From Oscillospiraceae bacterium (GTDB taxonomy: Bacteria > Bacillota_A > Clostridia > Oscillospirales > Ruminococcaceae), in contig JAGAJA010000068.1 in NCBI GenBank assembly GCA_017829075.1, positions 1 to 29,926 of the forward strand: a DNA stretch of 29,926 bases. Direction: 5' to 3'. Below the pieces are notes generated by a model. That model did no database searches. It saw nothing but the letters and a program-made list of their open reading frames with translations, and was not told the origin of the DNA. Shown here one piece after another: positions 24,021 through 29,593 of the stretch (positions are counted from its first letter, which is position 1; every line of letters starts with the position of its first letter). The position numbers and the translations under genes are program-made.

Positions 24021-25001
24021 TCAGGCAAGTTCGCTCCACTTGTTGATCTCGCCGGTGTAGATCTTCATGATCTCATCGGAGGTGATGTCCTCAACGGGGT
24101 TGTCGAGGTTTACGATTACGGCAATTCCGTCGTCTGCGATCTTCAGGGGAGTAAGACCTGCGTCGATCTCTTCCTGCTTCAGCTCGCGGGAGGACATACC
24201 GATATCGCAGGTTCCCTCGGTCGCAGCGGTGATGCCTGCGCCGGAACCGGTCTGCTGTACGTCGATAGACACATCAGGATTGAGCGCCTTGTAAGCTTCT
24301 GCAAGCTTTTCCATTACAGGGCCTACGGAGGTGGAACCGTTCAGGGAGATAGCTCCGGATACGCCGCTTGCGGTGTAGTTGTCGGTGGTATCAATTGCGA
24401 TGTAGCCGTTATCGGAGATGATAGCCTGACCCTCAACGCTCTCAATGTACTTTACAAAGTCAGTTGCTGCTGCGTTTGCGTCAAGCTTTGCCTGCTGATA
24501 GCAGATCATGAAGGGTCTTGCAACCATGTAATCGCCGGACTTGATGTTGTCTACGCTTACCTCAACGCCGTTTACGTCTACTGCCTTGACTGTATCGTTC
24601 AGAGAGCCGAGAGAGATGTAGCCGATAGCGTCAACGTTGCCTGCAACGCTCATCATAACGCCGTTTGTGGAGTTAATGATCTCAGCGTCGCCGCGGGTCA
24701 TATCCTCTTTTTCGCCTGCTTCGTTCTTCTGCTCGATGCCCATAAGCTCAACGAATGCGCCTCTTGTGCCGGAGCCGTCCTCACGGGATACAACGGTGAT
24801 CTCTGTATCAAGCTTCGTTGCAGGAGTGGAGGAGTTCTCATCAGCAGAGGAGCTGTTATCAGCTGCGGAGCTGTTATTTGCAGCAGGTGTGCTGCTGCCG
24901 TAGCTGCTTGAGCTGCTGCCGTTGTCGTTGGAGCAGCCTGCAAGCGCCGCAATTGCGAGCAGCGCTGCTGTACTAAGTGTAAGTGTTCTTGTGATCTTCA
25001 T
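24021..25001 (-). CDS. pstS: Phosphate-binding lipoprotein PstS, circularly permuted
   Basis: A 326-residue lipoprotein: signal peptide with lipobox LAGC (C23), then a Ser/Asn/Ala-rich linker to about 62. In ordinary PstS the phosphate loop SISGSTSVxP-like block comes first and SREDGSGTRGAF comes later. Here the order is reversed: VVSREDGSGTRGAF at 71-83, STNGVMMSVAGNVDAIGYISLG at 111-132 and the ARPF/EGQAI block to about 205 come first. Then follow SLNGSTSVGPVMEKLAEAY (219-237), TGSGAGI (251-257), DIGMSSREL (266-274) and IYTGEINKWSELA at the very end. All phosphate-contact loops are kept. The start at 25001 is chosen for AAAGGAG at 11 bp and the signal peptide; a longer frame begins 63 bp upstream. 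It is first gene of the pst-pho operon. Confidence 0.93.
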   Translation of the reverse strand: MKITRTLTLSTAALLAIAALAGCSNDNGSSSSSYGSSTPAANNSSAADNSSSADENSSTPATKLDTEITVVSREDGSGTRGAFVELMGIEQKNEAGEKEDMTRGDAEIINSTNGVMMSVAGNVDAIGYISLGSLNDTVKAVDVNGVEVSVDNIKSGDYMVARPFMICYQQAKLDANAAATDFVKYIESVEGQAIISDNGYIAIDTTDNYTASGVSGAISLNGSTSVGPVMEKLAEAYKALNPDVSIDVQQTGSGAGITAATEGTCDIGMSSRELKQEEIDAGLTPLKIADDGIAVIVNLDNPVEDITSDEIMKIYTGEINKWSELA

Positions 25002-25064
25002 AATAAGTCGTTCTCCTTTAAGTATCCTGCGGATATTTCCGCGGTTTTTTCTTGTTACAAGCAT

Positions 25065-25119
25065 ATTATATCAGCACAATGTTAAATCCAAAAGCGCCCC
25101 AATGTTAAATCTTTGTAAA
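25065..25119 (-). promoter_or_regulatory. PhoP/PhoB-activated promoter of the pst operon
   Basis: On the minus strand TTTACA (25114-25119) and TTAACA (25103-25108) are 11 bp apart, and another TTAACA lies at 25080-25085 (23 bp on, about two turns). These match the Gram-positive PhoP direct-repeat pattern TT(A/T)ACA-N5. The -10 is TATAAT (25065-25070); at 17 bp spacing the -35 is TTTTGG, a poor match, as expected for an activator-dependent promoter. Confidence 0.78.
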
Positions 25120-25156
25120 GAGGCTTTCCGCGATTAATCAGCTGATGATCTTCCAG

Positions 25157-25184
25157 AAAAAAGCGCAGGGCAAAACCCTGCGCT
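25157..25184 (-). terminator. Distal terminator hairpin with T-tract (rubrerythrin gene)
   Basis: Minus strand AGCGCAGGG...CCCTGCGCT (25162-25184) followed by TTTTTTCTGG. It is the real terminator of the rubrerythrin transcript, 390 bp away from the gene because the repeat element lies between. Confidence 0.85.
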
Positions 25185-25185
25185 C

Positions 25186-25374
25186 CAGCTTGTCGAAAAA
25201 CCTAGTTTTGCCCGCGAAGCGGGCTTTTGAAATCCGTTTTTTGCCCCAGCTCTTCTGGGGCAAAAAACACTTCTATCCGCACAACTGTACGAACTGACGG
25301 CTTTGCCGGCAGTGAGTACGGGCAGTGCGGATGTTCGGCGAGAAAGTCCCTTTAGGGACTTTTTCGACGGTCTG
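25186..25374 (-). repeat. Structured repeat element, copy 2 core (189 bp)
   Basis: Reverse orientation of copy 1 (5668-5857) and almost the same length. It has the same ends (CAGACCGTCGAAAAA... / ...TTTTTCGACAAGCTG in transcript sense) and the same hairpins in the same order: AAAGTCCC/GGGACTTT, ATCCGCAC/GTGCGGAT, TTTTTTGCCCC/GGGGCAAAAAA and GCCCGCTTCGCGGGC. The region between ATCCGCAC and GTGCGGAT differs completely from copy 1. Sense orientation relative to the upstream gene (rubrerythrin) is the same as in copy 1. Confidence 0.8.
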
Positions 25375-25570
25375 CATATGGGGCTTCGCCCCATACCCGT
25401 TGGTTCGTGCGGTTTCGCCGCAGGCGAAATTCCCGGCGTTCAGCCGGGAAAGGCTGAACATATGGGGCTTCGCCCCATACCCTACTTCCTTTTGTACCAA
25501 AAGGAAGCGAAAATCATTTCCGCGCTTCGCGCGGTTTTGTCGCTCCGCTCTAAGTTTTTCAACAGTCTAA
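25375..25570 (-). repeat. Extra hairpin module attached to repeat copy 2
   Basis: About 196 bp present only in copy 2. It holds the exact repeat CATATGGGGCTTCGCCCCAT twice (25375 and about 25459), plus hairpins TTTCGCC/GGCGAAA, CCCGGC/GCCGGG, TTCCTTTTG/CAAAAGGAA and CCGCGC-TTCG-GCGCGG-type arms, several capped by TTCG. Its outer end (TTTTTCAACAGTCT) is a variant of the element end, so it looks like a second related unit joined to the core. Confidence 0.65.
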
Positions 25571-25594
25571 AGCGCAGGGTTCACACCCTGCGCT
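25571..25594 (-). repeat. Gene-proximal copy of the duplicated terminator hairpin (locus 2)
   Basis: AGCGCAGGG/CCCTGCGCT, identical arms to the hairpin at 25162-25184 but with a different loop and no T-tract beyond TTT. It starts 6 bp after the rubrerythrin stop. Confidence 0.75.
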
Positions 25595-25599
25595 CTATC

Positions 25600-26133
25600 T
25601 CAGTAATTCTCAGGCATCTGTTGGAAATATGCTTTGGAGTACCCGCAGACTGGGCAGGTTTCCGGGGCTTTCTTTCCGAACTCGATATGACCGCAGTTGC
25701 GGCACTGCCACATTATTTCCTCGGTTTTTTCGAACACTTTCTGCATTTCAACGTTATCAAGCAGCTTAATGAATCGTTCTTCGTGAGCTTTCTCCACGGC
25801 GGCTACCTGACGGAATTTCTTGGCGATCTCAGTGAAACCCTCTTCCTCGGCGGTTTGGGCAAATTCTTCGTACATTTCCGCCCACTCGAAATGCTCCCCG
25901 GATTTGGCGCTTATCAGATTTGCAGCGGTATTGGACAGCGCGCCAAGCTCCTTGAACCAGAGGAATGCGTGCGAAAGCTCATTCTCGGCGGTTTCGCGGA
26001 ATATCGCGGCGATCTGGTTGAATCCCTCGTTTTCAGCGGCTTTTGCGAAATAGTCGTATTTGCTGCGCGCCTGAGTTTCACCGGCAAATGCGGACATCAG
26101 GTTGGCTTCGGTTCTTGTTCCCTTTAAATTCAT
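25600..26133 (-). CDS. rbr: Rubrerythrin
   Basis: A 177-residue non-haem iron peroxidase that reduces hydrogen peroxide in anaerobes. The N-terminal ferritin-like diiron domain (about 1-135) carries the Glu/His ligand helices [40 protein letters not shown] and VEKAHEERF. The C-terminal rubredoxin-like domain has CRNCGH and [11 protein letters not shown], four Cys for one Fe. Length is normal for the short rubrerythrin form. RBS AAAGGAG is upstream. No perfect PerR box was found; an inverted repeat GTAC-N4-GTAC lies about 105 bp upstream. Confidence 0.95.
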   Translation of the reverse strand: MNLKGTRTEANLMSAFAGETQARSKYDYFAKAAENEGFNQIAAIFRETAENELSHAFLWFKELGALSNTAANLISAKSGEHFEWAEMYEEFAQTAEEEGFTEIAKKFRQVAAVEKAHEERFIKLLDNVEMQKVFEKTEEIMWQCRNCGHIEFGKKAPETCPVCGYSKAYFQQMPENY

Positions 26134-26237
26134 TATTAATTCTCCTTTCCCTGTGTTCGGTCAAAATGTATTGTTTCGCAGTTATTTCGATTTATTCATT
26201 TTTGTAATTTCATAGCAAAATAAAGTGGGGATAAGTT

Positions 26238-26253
26238 TAGTACTTTTGTACAA
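26238..26253. promoter_or_regulatory. Inverted repeat in the rubrerythrin/surface-protein divergent region
   Basis: TAGTACTTTTGTACAA has GTAC arms around TTTT. It lies between the divergent genes and could be an operator for an oxidative-stress or other regulator. It is not a good match to the PerR consensus. Confidence 0.3.
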
Positions 26254-26282
26254 TTCCAACAAATATTTTTTGGTTAATACGC

Positions 26283-26311
26283 TTGACATCAGTGAAAAAA
26301 AGTGATAGAAT
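26283..26311 (+). promoter_or_regulatory. Promoter of the acidic repeat surface protein
   Basis: Perfect -35 TTGACA (26283-26288), 17-bp spacer, -10 TAGAAT (26306-26311), 67 bp before the ATG. A strong promoter. Confidence 0.85.
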
Positions 26312-26378
26312 ACAAATTGTAAAAAGAAATGGTGATTGAAAAAAATCGCCAAATATTGAACAAAAGAGGTACTTGATC

Positions 26379-26789
26379 ATGAAAATTTCTAAGATCGTTC
26401 TTTCCGCTGCAATCGCAGCAACTATGGCAGCTTCTACTGCTGCTATTGCTTCCGCAGAAGATTCTGAAGTAATGGTTATCTCTGCTGAGGTAGATACTAC
26501 TGATGCTTCTGCTGAAGATGTAGCTGCTGAAGAGGCAACTGATGACGCTGCTGCTGAAGAGGCAACTGATGACGCTGCTGCTGAAGAAACAACTGACGGC
26601 ACAGAGGCTGAGGAATCAACTGACGGCGCAGAGGCTGAGGAAGCAACTGACGGCGCTGCTGATGAAGCTGCTGAAACAACTGCTGACAAGGGTTCTCCTG
26701 ACACCGGCGTTGCAGGCGTTGCAGGCGCAATTGGCGCAGCAGTTCTTGCTGGCGGCGTAATGCTCACAGTTAAGAAGTCCAGAAAGTAA
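26379..26789 (+). CDS. Acidic repeat cell-surface protein with SPDTG sorting-like tail
   Basis: A 136-residue secreted protein. The signal peptide covers about 1-27 (ending ASA-ED). Residues 48-92 are five tandem 9-residue units of the form (A/T)(A/E)AEE(A/T/S)TD(D/G), giving a highly acidic stalk. The C-terminus has SPDTG (106-110), a Gly/Ala/Val hydrophobic segment (111-130) and KKSRK, the three-part layout of a sortase signal, with SPDTG resembling the NPDTG-type motif of Ruminococcaceae. There is no globular domain, so it is probably a short wall-linked or membrane-linked stalk. The start at 26379 (ATG) is preferred to an in-frame TTG two codons earlier. A strong promoter suggests high expression. 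Confidence 0.8.
   Translation: MKISKIVLSAAIAATMAASTAAIASAEDSEVMVISAEVDTTDASAEDVAAEEATDDAAAEEATDDAAAEETTDGTEAEESTDGAEAEEATDGAADEAAETTADKGSPDTGVAGVAGAIGAAVLAGGVMLTVKKSRK
26520..26654 (+). repeat. Tandem 27-bp repeats within the surface protein gene
   Basis: Five 27-bp units, the first two nearly identical at DNA level (GAAGAGGCAACTGATGAC core) and the later ones diverged. Copy number may vary between strains by slippage. Confidence 0.85.
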
Positions 26790-26811
26790 TATAAAACTTA
26801 CTTAACAAAAA

Positions 26812-26868
26812 GGCTCATCTTCCGGGCGGCTGTCAAAAACGGCTCACCGAGATGAGCCGTTTTTTTAT
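26812..26868 (+). terminator. Terminator of the surface protein gene, with duplicated arm
   Basis: ACGGCTCA (26839-26846)/TGAGCCGT (26853-26860) followed by seven T. An upstream GGCTCATCT (26812-26820) can pair with AGATGAGCC (26850-26858) as an alternative, larger hairpin before the same T-tract. Confidence 0.88.
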
Positions 26869-26878
26869 AAAAAAGGGC

Positions 26879-26907
26879 TTGATTTATCTCTAAATTTGTG
26901 TTAAAAT
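26879..26907 (+). promoter_or_regulatory. Promoter of the SLOG-family gene
   Basis: -35 TTGATT (26879-26884), 17-bp spacer, -10 TAAAAT (26902-26907). Confidence 0.72.
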
Positions 26908-26936
26908 ATAGATATCATTCACAAAGGAGCAAATAT

Positions 26937-27425
26937 ATGTACAAAGTATCATTTACCGGATATCGTCCGCAGAAGCTTCCGTTTTTCAGCGAGGACGACC
27001 CGATGTGCGTTGACCTTAAGCTGCGGCTGCGGCAGCAGATAGATAAGCTGATCGACAGCGGGGCGGGGGAGTTCTTCACCGGAATGGCGCTTGGGGTGGA
27101 TATGTGGTGCGCGGAGGAGGTTCTGGAGCTGAAAAAGCTTCACCCGGAGATACGGCTCACCGCAGTAATTCCCTGCCGTGGACAGGAAAGCAAGTGGAGC
27201 GTCGAGGAGCAGCAGCGTTACCGGGAGATACTGCGGCAGTGCGATAAGGTACTATGTCTGTCCGAAAGCTACACAAAGGACTGCATGCTGAAAAGAAACC
27301 GGGCGCTTGTTGAGCTGTGCGATCTGCTGATTGCGGTTTATGACGGAAAGCCCGGCGGCACAAAGCATACGGTGGATCATGCCGCAAAGCTCGGCAGAAA
27401 GACGATAATTATTTCTCCTATGTAA
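26937..27425 (+). CDS. SLOG family / DUF1273 (YpsA-like) protein
   Basis: A 162-residue Rossmann-like SLOG protein. GYRP (8-11), FFTGMALGVDMWCAEEVL, the RNRALVELCDLLIAVYDGKPGGT block and a C-terminal GRKTIII strand fit DUF1273/YpsA. SLOG proteins bind nucleotide-derived ligands; YpsA of Bacillus affects cell division and DprA is a distant relative. The molecular function is unproven. The start at 26937 is chosen because CAAAGGAG lies 8 bp upstream; a longer frame from 26898 overlaps the promoter. The gene stands alone, and no defence-system partner is next to it. Confidence 0.85.
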   Translation: MYKVSFTGYRPQKLPFFSEDDPMCVDLKLRLRQQIDKLIDSGAGEFFTGMALGVDMWCAEEVLELKKLHPEIRLTAVIPCRGQESKWSVEEQQRYREILRQCDKVLCLSESYTKDCMLKRNRALVELCDLLIAVYDGKPGGTKHTVDHAAKLGRKTIIISPM

Positions 27426-27470
27426 AAAAACGGCTTCCTCACCGTTCAGGCGAAGAAGCCGTTTTGTATT
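27425..27470. terminator. Bidirectional terminator between SLOG and ridA genes
   Basis: AAAACGGCTTC/GAAGCCGTTTT with a 16-nt loop. A-run and T-run on both sides allow termination of both convergent transcripts. Confidence 0.88.
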
Positions 27471-27479
27471 AGCTGTGGA

Positions 27480-27851
27480 TCAAAGCTCCGCAATGACCTC
27501 GACCTCTACCAGCGCGCCCTTAGGCAGGCTCAGACCGCCTACGCAGGAACGTGCGGGCTTTCCGGTGAAGTACTCGCCGTAAACCGCGTTGAACGCTGCG
27601 AAATCGCCGATATCCTTCAGGAAGCAGGTGGTCTTGACTACCTTTGTGAGGTCAGAGCCTGATTCTGCAAGAACTGCCTTGAGGTTTTCGCAGACCTGCT
27701 TTGTCTGGGCTTCAATTCCGCCCTCTGCAAGGTTACCGGTGGCGGGAACGATAGCAATTTGTCCGGAGGAATAAACCATGCCGCCTACGATTTTTGCCTG
27801 AGTATAGGGGCCGATAGCGGCGGGTGCGTTGGGGGTGAATACGTCTTTCAT
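27480..27851 (-). CDS. ridA: RidA family enamine/imine deaminase
   Basis: A 123-residue protein of the YjgF/YER057c/UK114 family. It hydrolyses 2-aminoacrylate and 2-aminocrotonate released by PLP dehydratases. The substrate-binding Arg R101 (KPARSCVGG), C103 and E116 are in the positions of R105, C107 and E120 of enteric RidA. GPYTQA and the SGQI block are also conserved. RBS AAAGGAG. It follows ilvA by 25 bp in the same operon, which is the enzyme whose by-products it removes. Confidence 0.95.
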   Translation of the reverse strand: MKDVFTPNAPAAIGPYTQAKIVGGMVYSSGQIAIVPATGNLAEGGIEAQTKQVCENLKAVLAESGSDLTKVVKTTCFLKDIGDFAAFNAVYGEYFTGKPARSCVGGLSLPKGALVEVEVIAEL

Positions 27852-27876
27852 AATAGTATCTCCTTTATTCAGTGAA

Positions 27877-29070
27877 TTAGTCTACGATCTTAAATCCGGC
27901 GTCAGTCAGCGCTTCTCTAATCTGATTGAGGTGGTCGAAGTTTCTGGTTTCCATCTCAATTCTGAGGAAGCAGCCGTTGATATCTGAATTTCCAACGTGC
28001 TCGTGGTGTACGCCGATAACGTTACCGCCGAGGTCTGCAATGATCTTTGAAACGCCGACAAGCTGACCGGGCTTGTCTACAAGCTCAATGTTGAGCAGGG
28101 CAGTTCTGCCGGACTTCACAAGACCGCGGTGAATTACGCGGGAGAGGATAGTTACGTCGATATTACCGCCGGAAACAAGGCAGACTACCTTCTTGCCCTT
28201 GACCGGGATCTTGTTGAACATAACTGCGGCAACTGAAACCGCGCCTGCGCCCTCAGAGATGAGCTTCTGCTGTTCAATGAGCGCGAGGATAGCTGCGGCG
28301 ATCTCGTCATCAGAAACGGTGACTACCTCGTCAACATACTTGCTGCAAATATCAAAGGTTATCTGACCGGGTTCCTTTACCTTAATGCCATCGGCGATAG
28401 TCGATACATTGTCAAGGCGTTCAATCTTGCCATCGCGCACAGAATTCACCATGCTGGGCGCGCCGGCAGCCTGAACTCCGTAGACCTTGATCTTCGGGTT
28501 GAGCTGCTTTATAGTGTAAGCCACACCGGAGATAAGTCCGCCGCCGCCGACAGGAACGACCACTGCGTCAAGATCAGGAAGCTGCTCCAGAACCTCCAGG
28601 CCGATAGTACCCTGACCTGCGATAACGTCCTCGTCGTCAAACGGGTGGATAAAGGAGTATCCCTTTTCATCGCGAAGCTGGAGAGCCTTTGCGTAAGCGT
28701 CGTCGTAAACGCCTTCGACCATGCAGACCTCTGCGCCATAGGACTTGGTAGCCTCGACCTTTGAGATAGGCGCGCCGTCCGGCAGGCAGATAAGGGATTT
28801 AATACCTGCTCTTGCCGCCGCGAGAGCTACGCCCTGCGCATGATTGCCCGCGGAGCAGGCGATAACGCCCTTTGCGCGTTCCTCTTCGCTGAGCTGTGAA
28901 ATCTTGAAATAAGCGCCTCTTACCTTAAAAGAACCAGTCACCTGAAGATTTTCGGTCTTGAGATAAACTTCAGCCTCCGGGTTGATTTTAGGCGCTTTGA
29001 TGAGGTCGGTTTCTCTGATGACCTCTTTAAGAACGTGAGATGCCTTGTAGACCTTGTCAAGTGTAAGCAT
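27877..29070 (-). CDS. ilvA: Threonine ammonia-lyase with ACT domain
   Basis: A 397-residue PLP enzyme that converts L-threonine to 2-oxobutanoate and ammonia. PLP lysine K49 is in VTGSFKVRGAYFK; the phosphate-binding loop is VPVGGGGLISG; CSAGNHAQGVA is the Asn loop. A single C-terminal ACT domain (about 323-397, starting LLNIELVDKPGQL) suits the short TdcB/IlvA-like form found in Clostridia rather than the long two-ACT biosynthetic enzyme. Whether it serves isoleucine synthesis or threonine catabolism is unclear; the T-box-like leader favours biosynthesis. RBS GGGAGGAG, promoter about 360 bp upstream, with an attenuator in between. Confidence 0.93.
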   Translation of the reverse strand: MLTLDKVYKASHVLKEVIRETDLIKAPKINPEAEVYLKTENLQVTGSFKVRGAYFKISQLSEEERAKGVIACSAGNHAQGVALAAARAGIKSLICLPDGAPISKVEATKSYGAEVCMVEGVYDDAYAKALQLRDEKGYSFIHPFDDEDVIAGQGTIGLEVLEQLPDLDAVVVPVGGGGLISGVAYTIKQLNPKIKVYGVQAAGAPSMVNSVRDGKIERLDNVSTIADGIKVKEPGQITFDICSKYVDEVVTVSDDEIAAAILALIEQQKLISEGAGAVSVAAVMFNKIPVKGKKVVCLVSGGNIDVTILSRVIHRGLVKSGRTALLNIELVDKPGQLVGVSKIIADLGGNVIGVHHEHVGNSDINGCFLRIEMETRNFDHLNQIREALTDAGFKIVD

Positions 29071-29133
29071 AAAAACTCCTCCCGCTGGTGTGCAGCCAGC
29101 TATTTAATAATTCGGGTGCAGAGGAGCCAAGCT

Positions 29134-29166
29134 ATAAAAAAGCCCTCTATCGGGTGATAAGAGGGC
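29134..29166 (-). terminator. Attenuator hairpin in the ilvA leader
   Basis: Minus strand GCCCTCTTAT (29157-29166)/ATAGAGGGC (29142-29150) followed by TTTTTTAT. It lies about 65 bp before the ilvA start, inside the transcript, so it must be conditional. Confidence 0.85.
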
Positions 29167-29420
29167 ATAGTATTAAGCCAAAATCAGCCTCTGTACATCC
29201 ATCAATGCACTTCCCTTTAACGGTGGAAATCCGTACAGTCTTAGTTACGGTATGTGTTCGGACTGTCTGCTACGGGCGGATTGCATACGATCGCTTTACT
29301 GCCTTGCACCAACCGGCAGCTCTCTGAAAAAGACGACATCGGATACAGCGGAAAACCGCACCCATCAACGCATTTATTTGATTTATTGAGCCACAGAAAG
29401 CAACTTTGGCTTTCTGTACA
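29134..29420 (-). ncRNA. T-box-like attenuating leader of ilvA-ridA
   Basis: The leader runs from the promoter at 29427-29455 to the attenuator. In transcript sense it has AGAGAG followed by CTGCC-GGTTGGTGCAA-GGCAG (29299-29325), very like the distal part of T-box Stem I. Further on is ACGGATTTCCACCGTT (about 29217-29232), like Stem III, and then a hairpin GTGCAT/ATGTAC. The canonical AGGGTGGNACCGCG antiterminator was not found and no specifier codon could be assigned, so this is either a diverged T-box or another regulatory RNA. GCRTTGATGGRTG occurs twice, at about 29362-29374 and about 29196-29208. Confidence 0.5.
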
Positions 29421-29426
29421 TATAGA

Positions 29427-29455
29427 ATTATACACCGCATATCAGAATTTGTCAA
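29427..29455 (-). promoter_or_regulatory. Promoter of the ilvA-ridA operon
   Basis: Minus strand consensus TTGACA (29450-29455), 17-bp spacer, TATAAT (29427-29432). Confidence 0.9.
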
Positions 29456-29593
29456 GTGGTTTGGTGAAAAAAGCAGGGCAAGATTGGCAAGATTCTTGTT
29501 TCCCTAATATAAAATCTAGTTTCAATGTGACTTTGTGGAATAGGCATTCTGTTTTTTTCTGTTTTTTTAAAAAATTTTTAAAATCTGTAGGTT
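29456..29593. other. AT-rich spacer between the ilvA promoter and the insertion sequence
   Basis: About 140 bp with poly-T and poly-A runs and no gene or strong structure. It completes the 525-bp stretch from the ilvA start to the transposase. Confidence 0.5.

Noticed and set aside
24021..25001. PstS as two gene fragments or a chimeric misassembly
   Set aside because: The frame is uninterrupted, each half occurs once, and linker and lipobox are intact. Misassembly cannot be fully excluded without reads, but permutation is the simplest reading.
24021..25064. PstS start 63 bp further upstream
   Set aside because: The longer start would put 21 basic residues before the signal peptide and reaches into the -10 region; the ATG at 25001 has AAAGGAG and a proper lipoprotein signal.
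25375..25570. CRISPR array
   Set aside because: Only two copies of a 20-bp hairpin, about 84 bp apart, with no regular spacer length and no cas genes.
25303..26127. Plus-strand open frame (274 codons) spanning the repeat and antisense to rubrerythrin
   Set aside because: Rubrerythrin on the other strand has all iron ligands; the first part of this frame is repeat DNA. Frames like it in the two repeat copies (DVRRESPFRDFFDGL-type peptides) are by-products of the structured repeat.
26937..27425. SLOG-family gene as part of a defence system
   Set aside because: SLOG domains occur in defence islands, but the gene stands alone between terminators with no nuclease, TIR or membrane effector next to it, and it matches the housekeeping-like DUF1273/YpsA group.
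29134..29420. Naming the ilvA leader a definite isoleucine T-box
   Set aside because: Stem I-like and Stem III-like pieces are present, but the conserved T-box sequence is not and no specifier fits cleanly, so only 'T-box-like' is supported.
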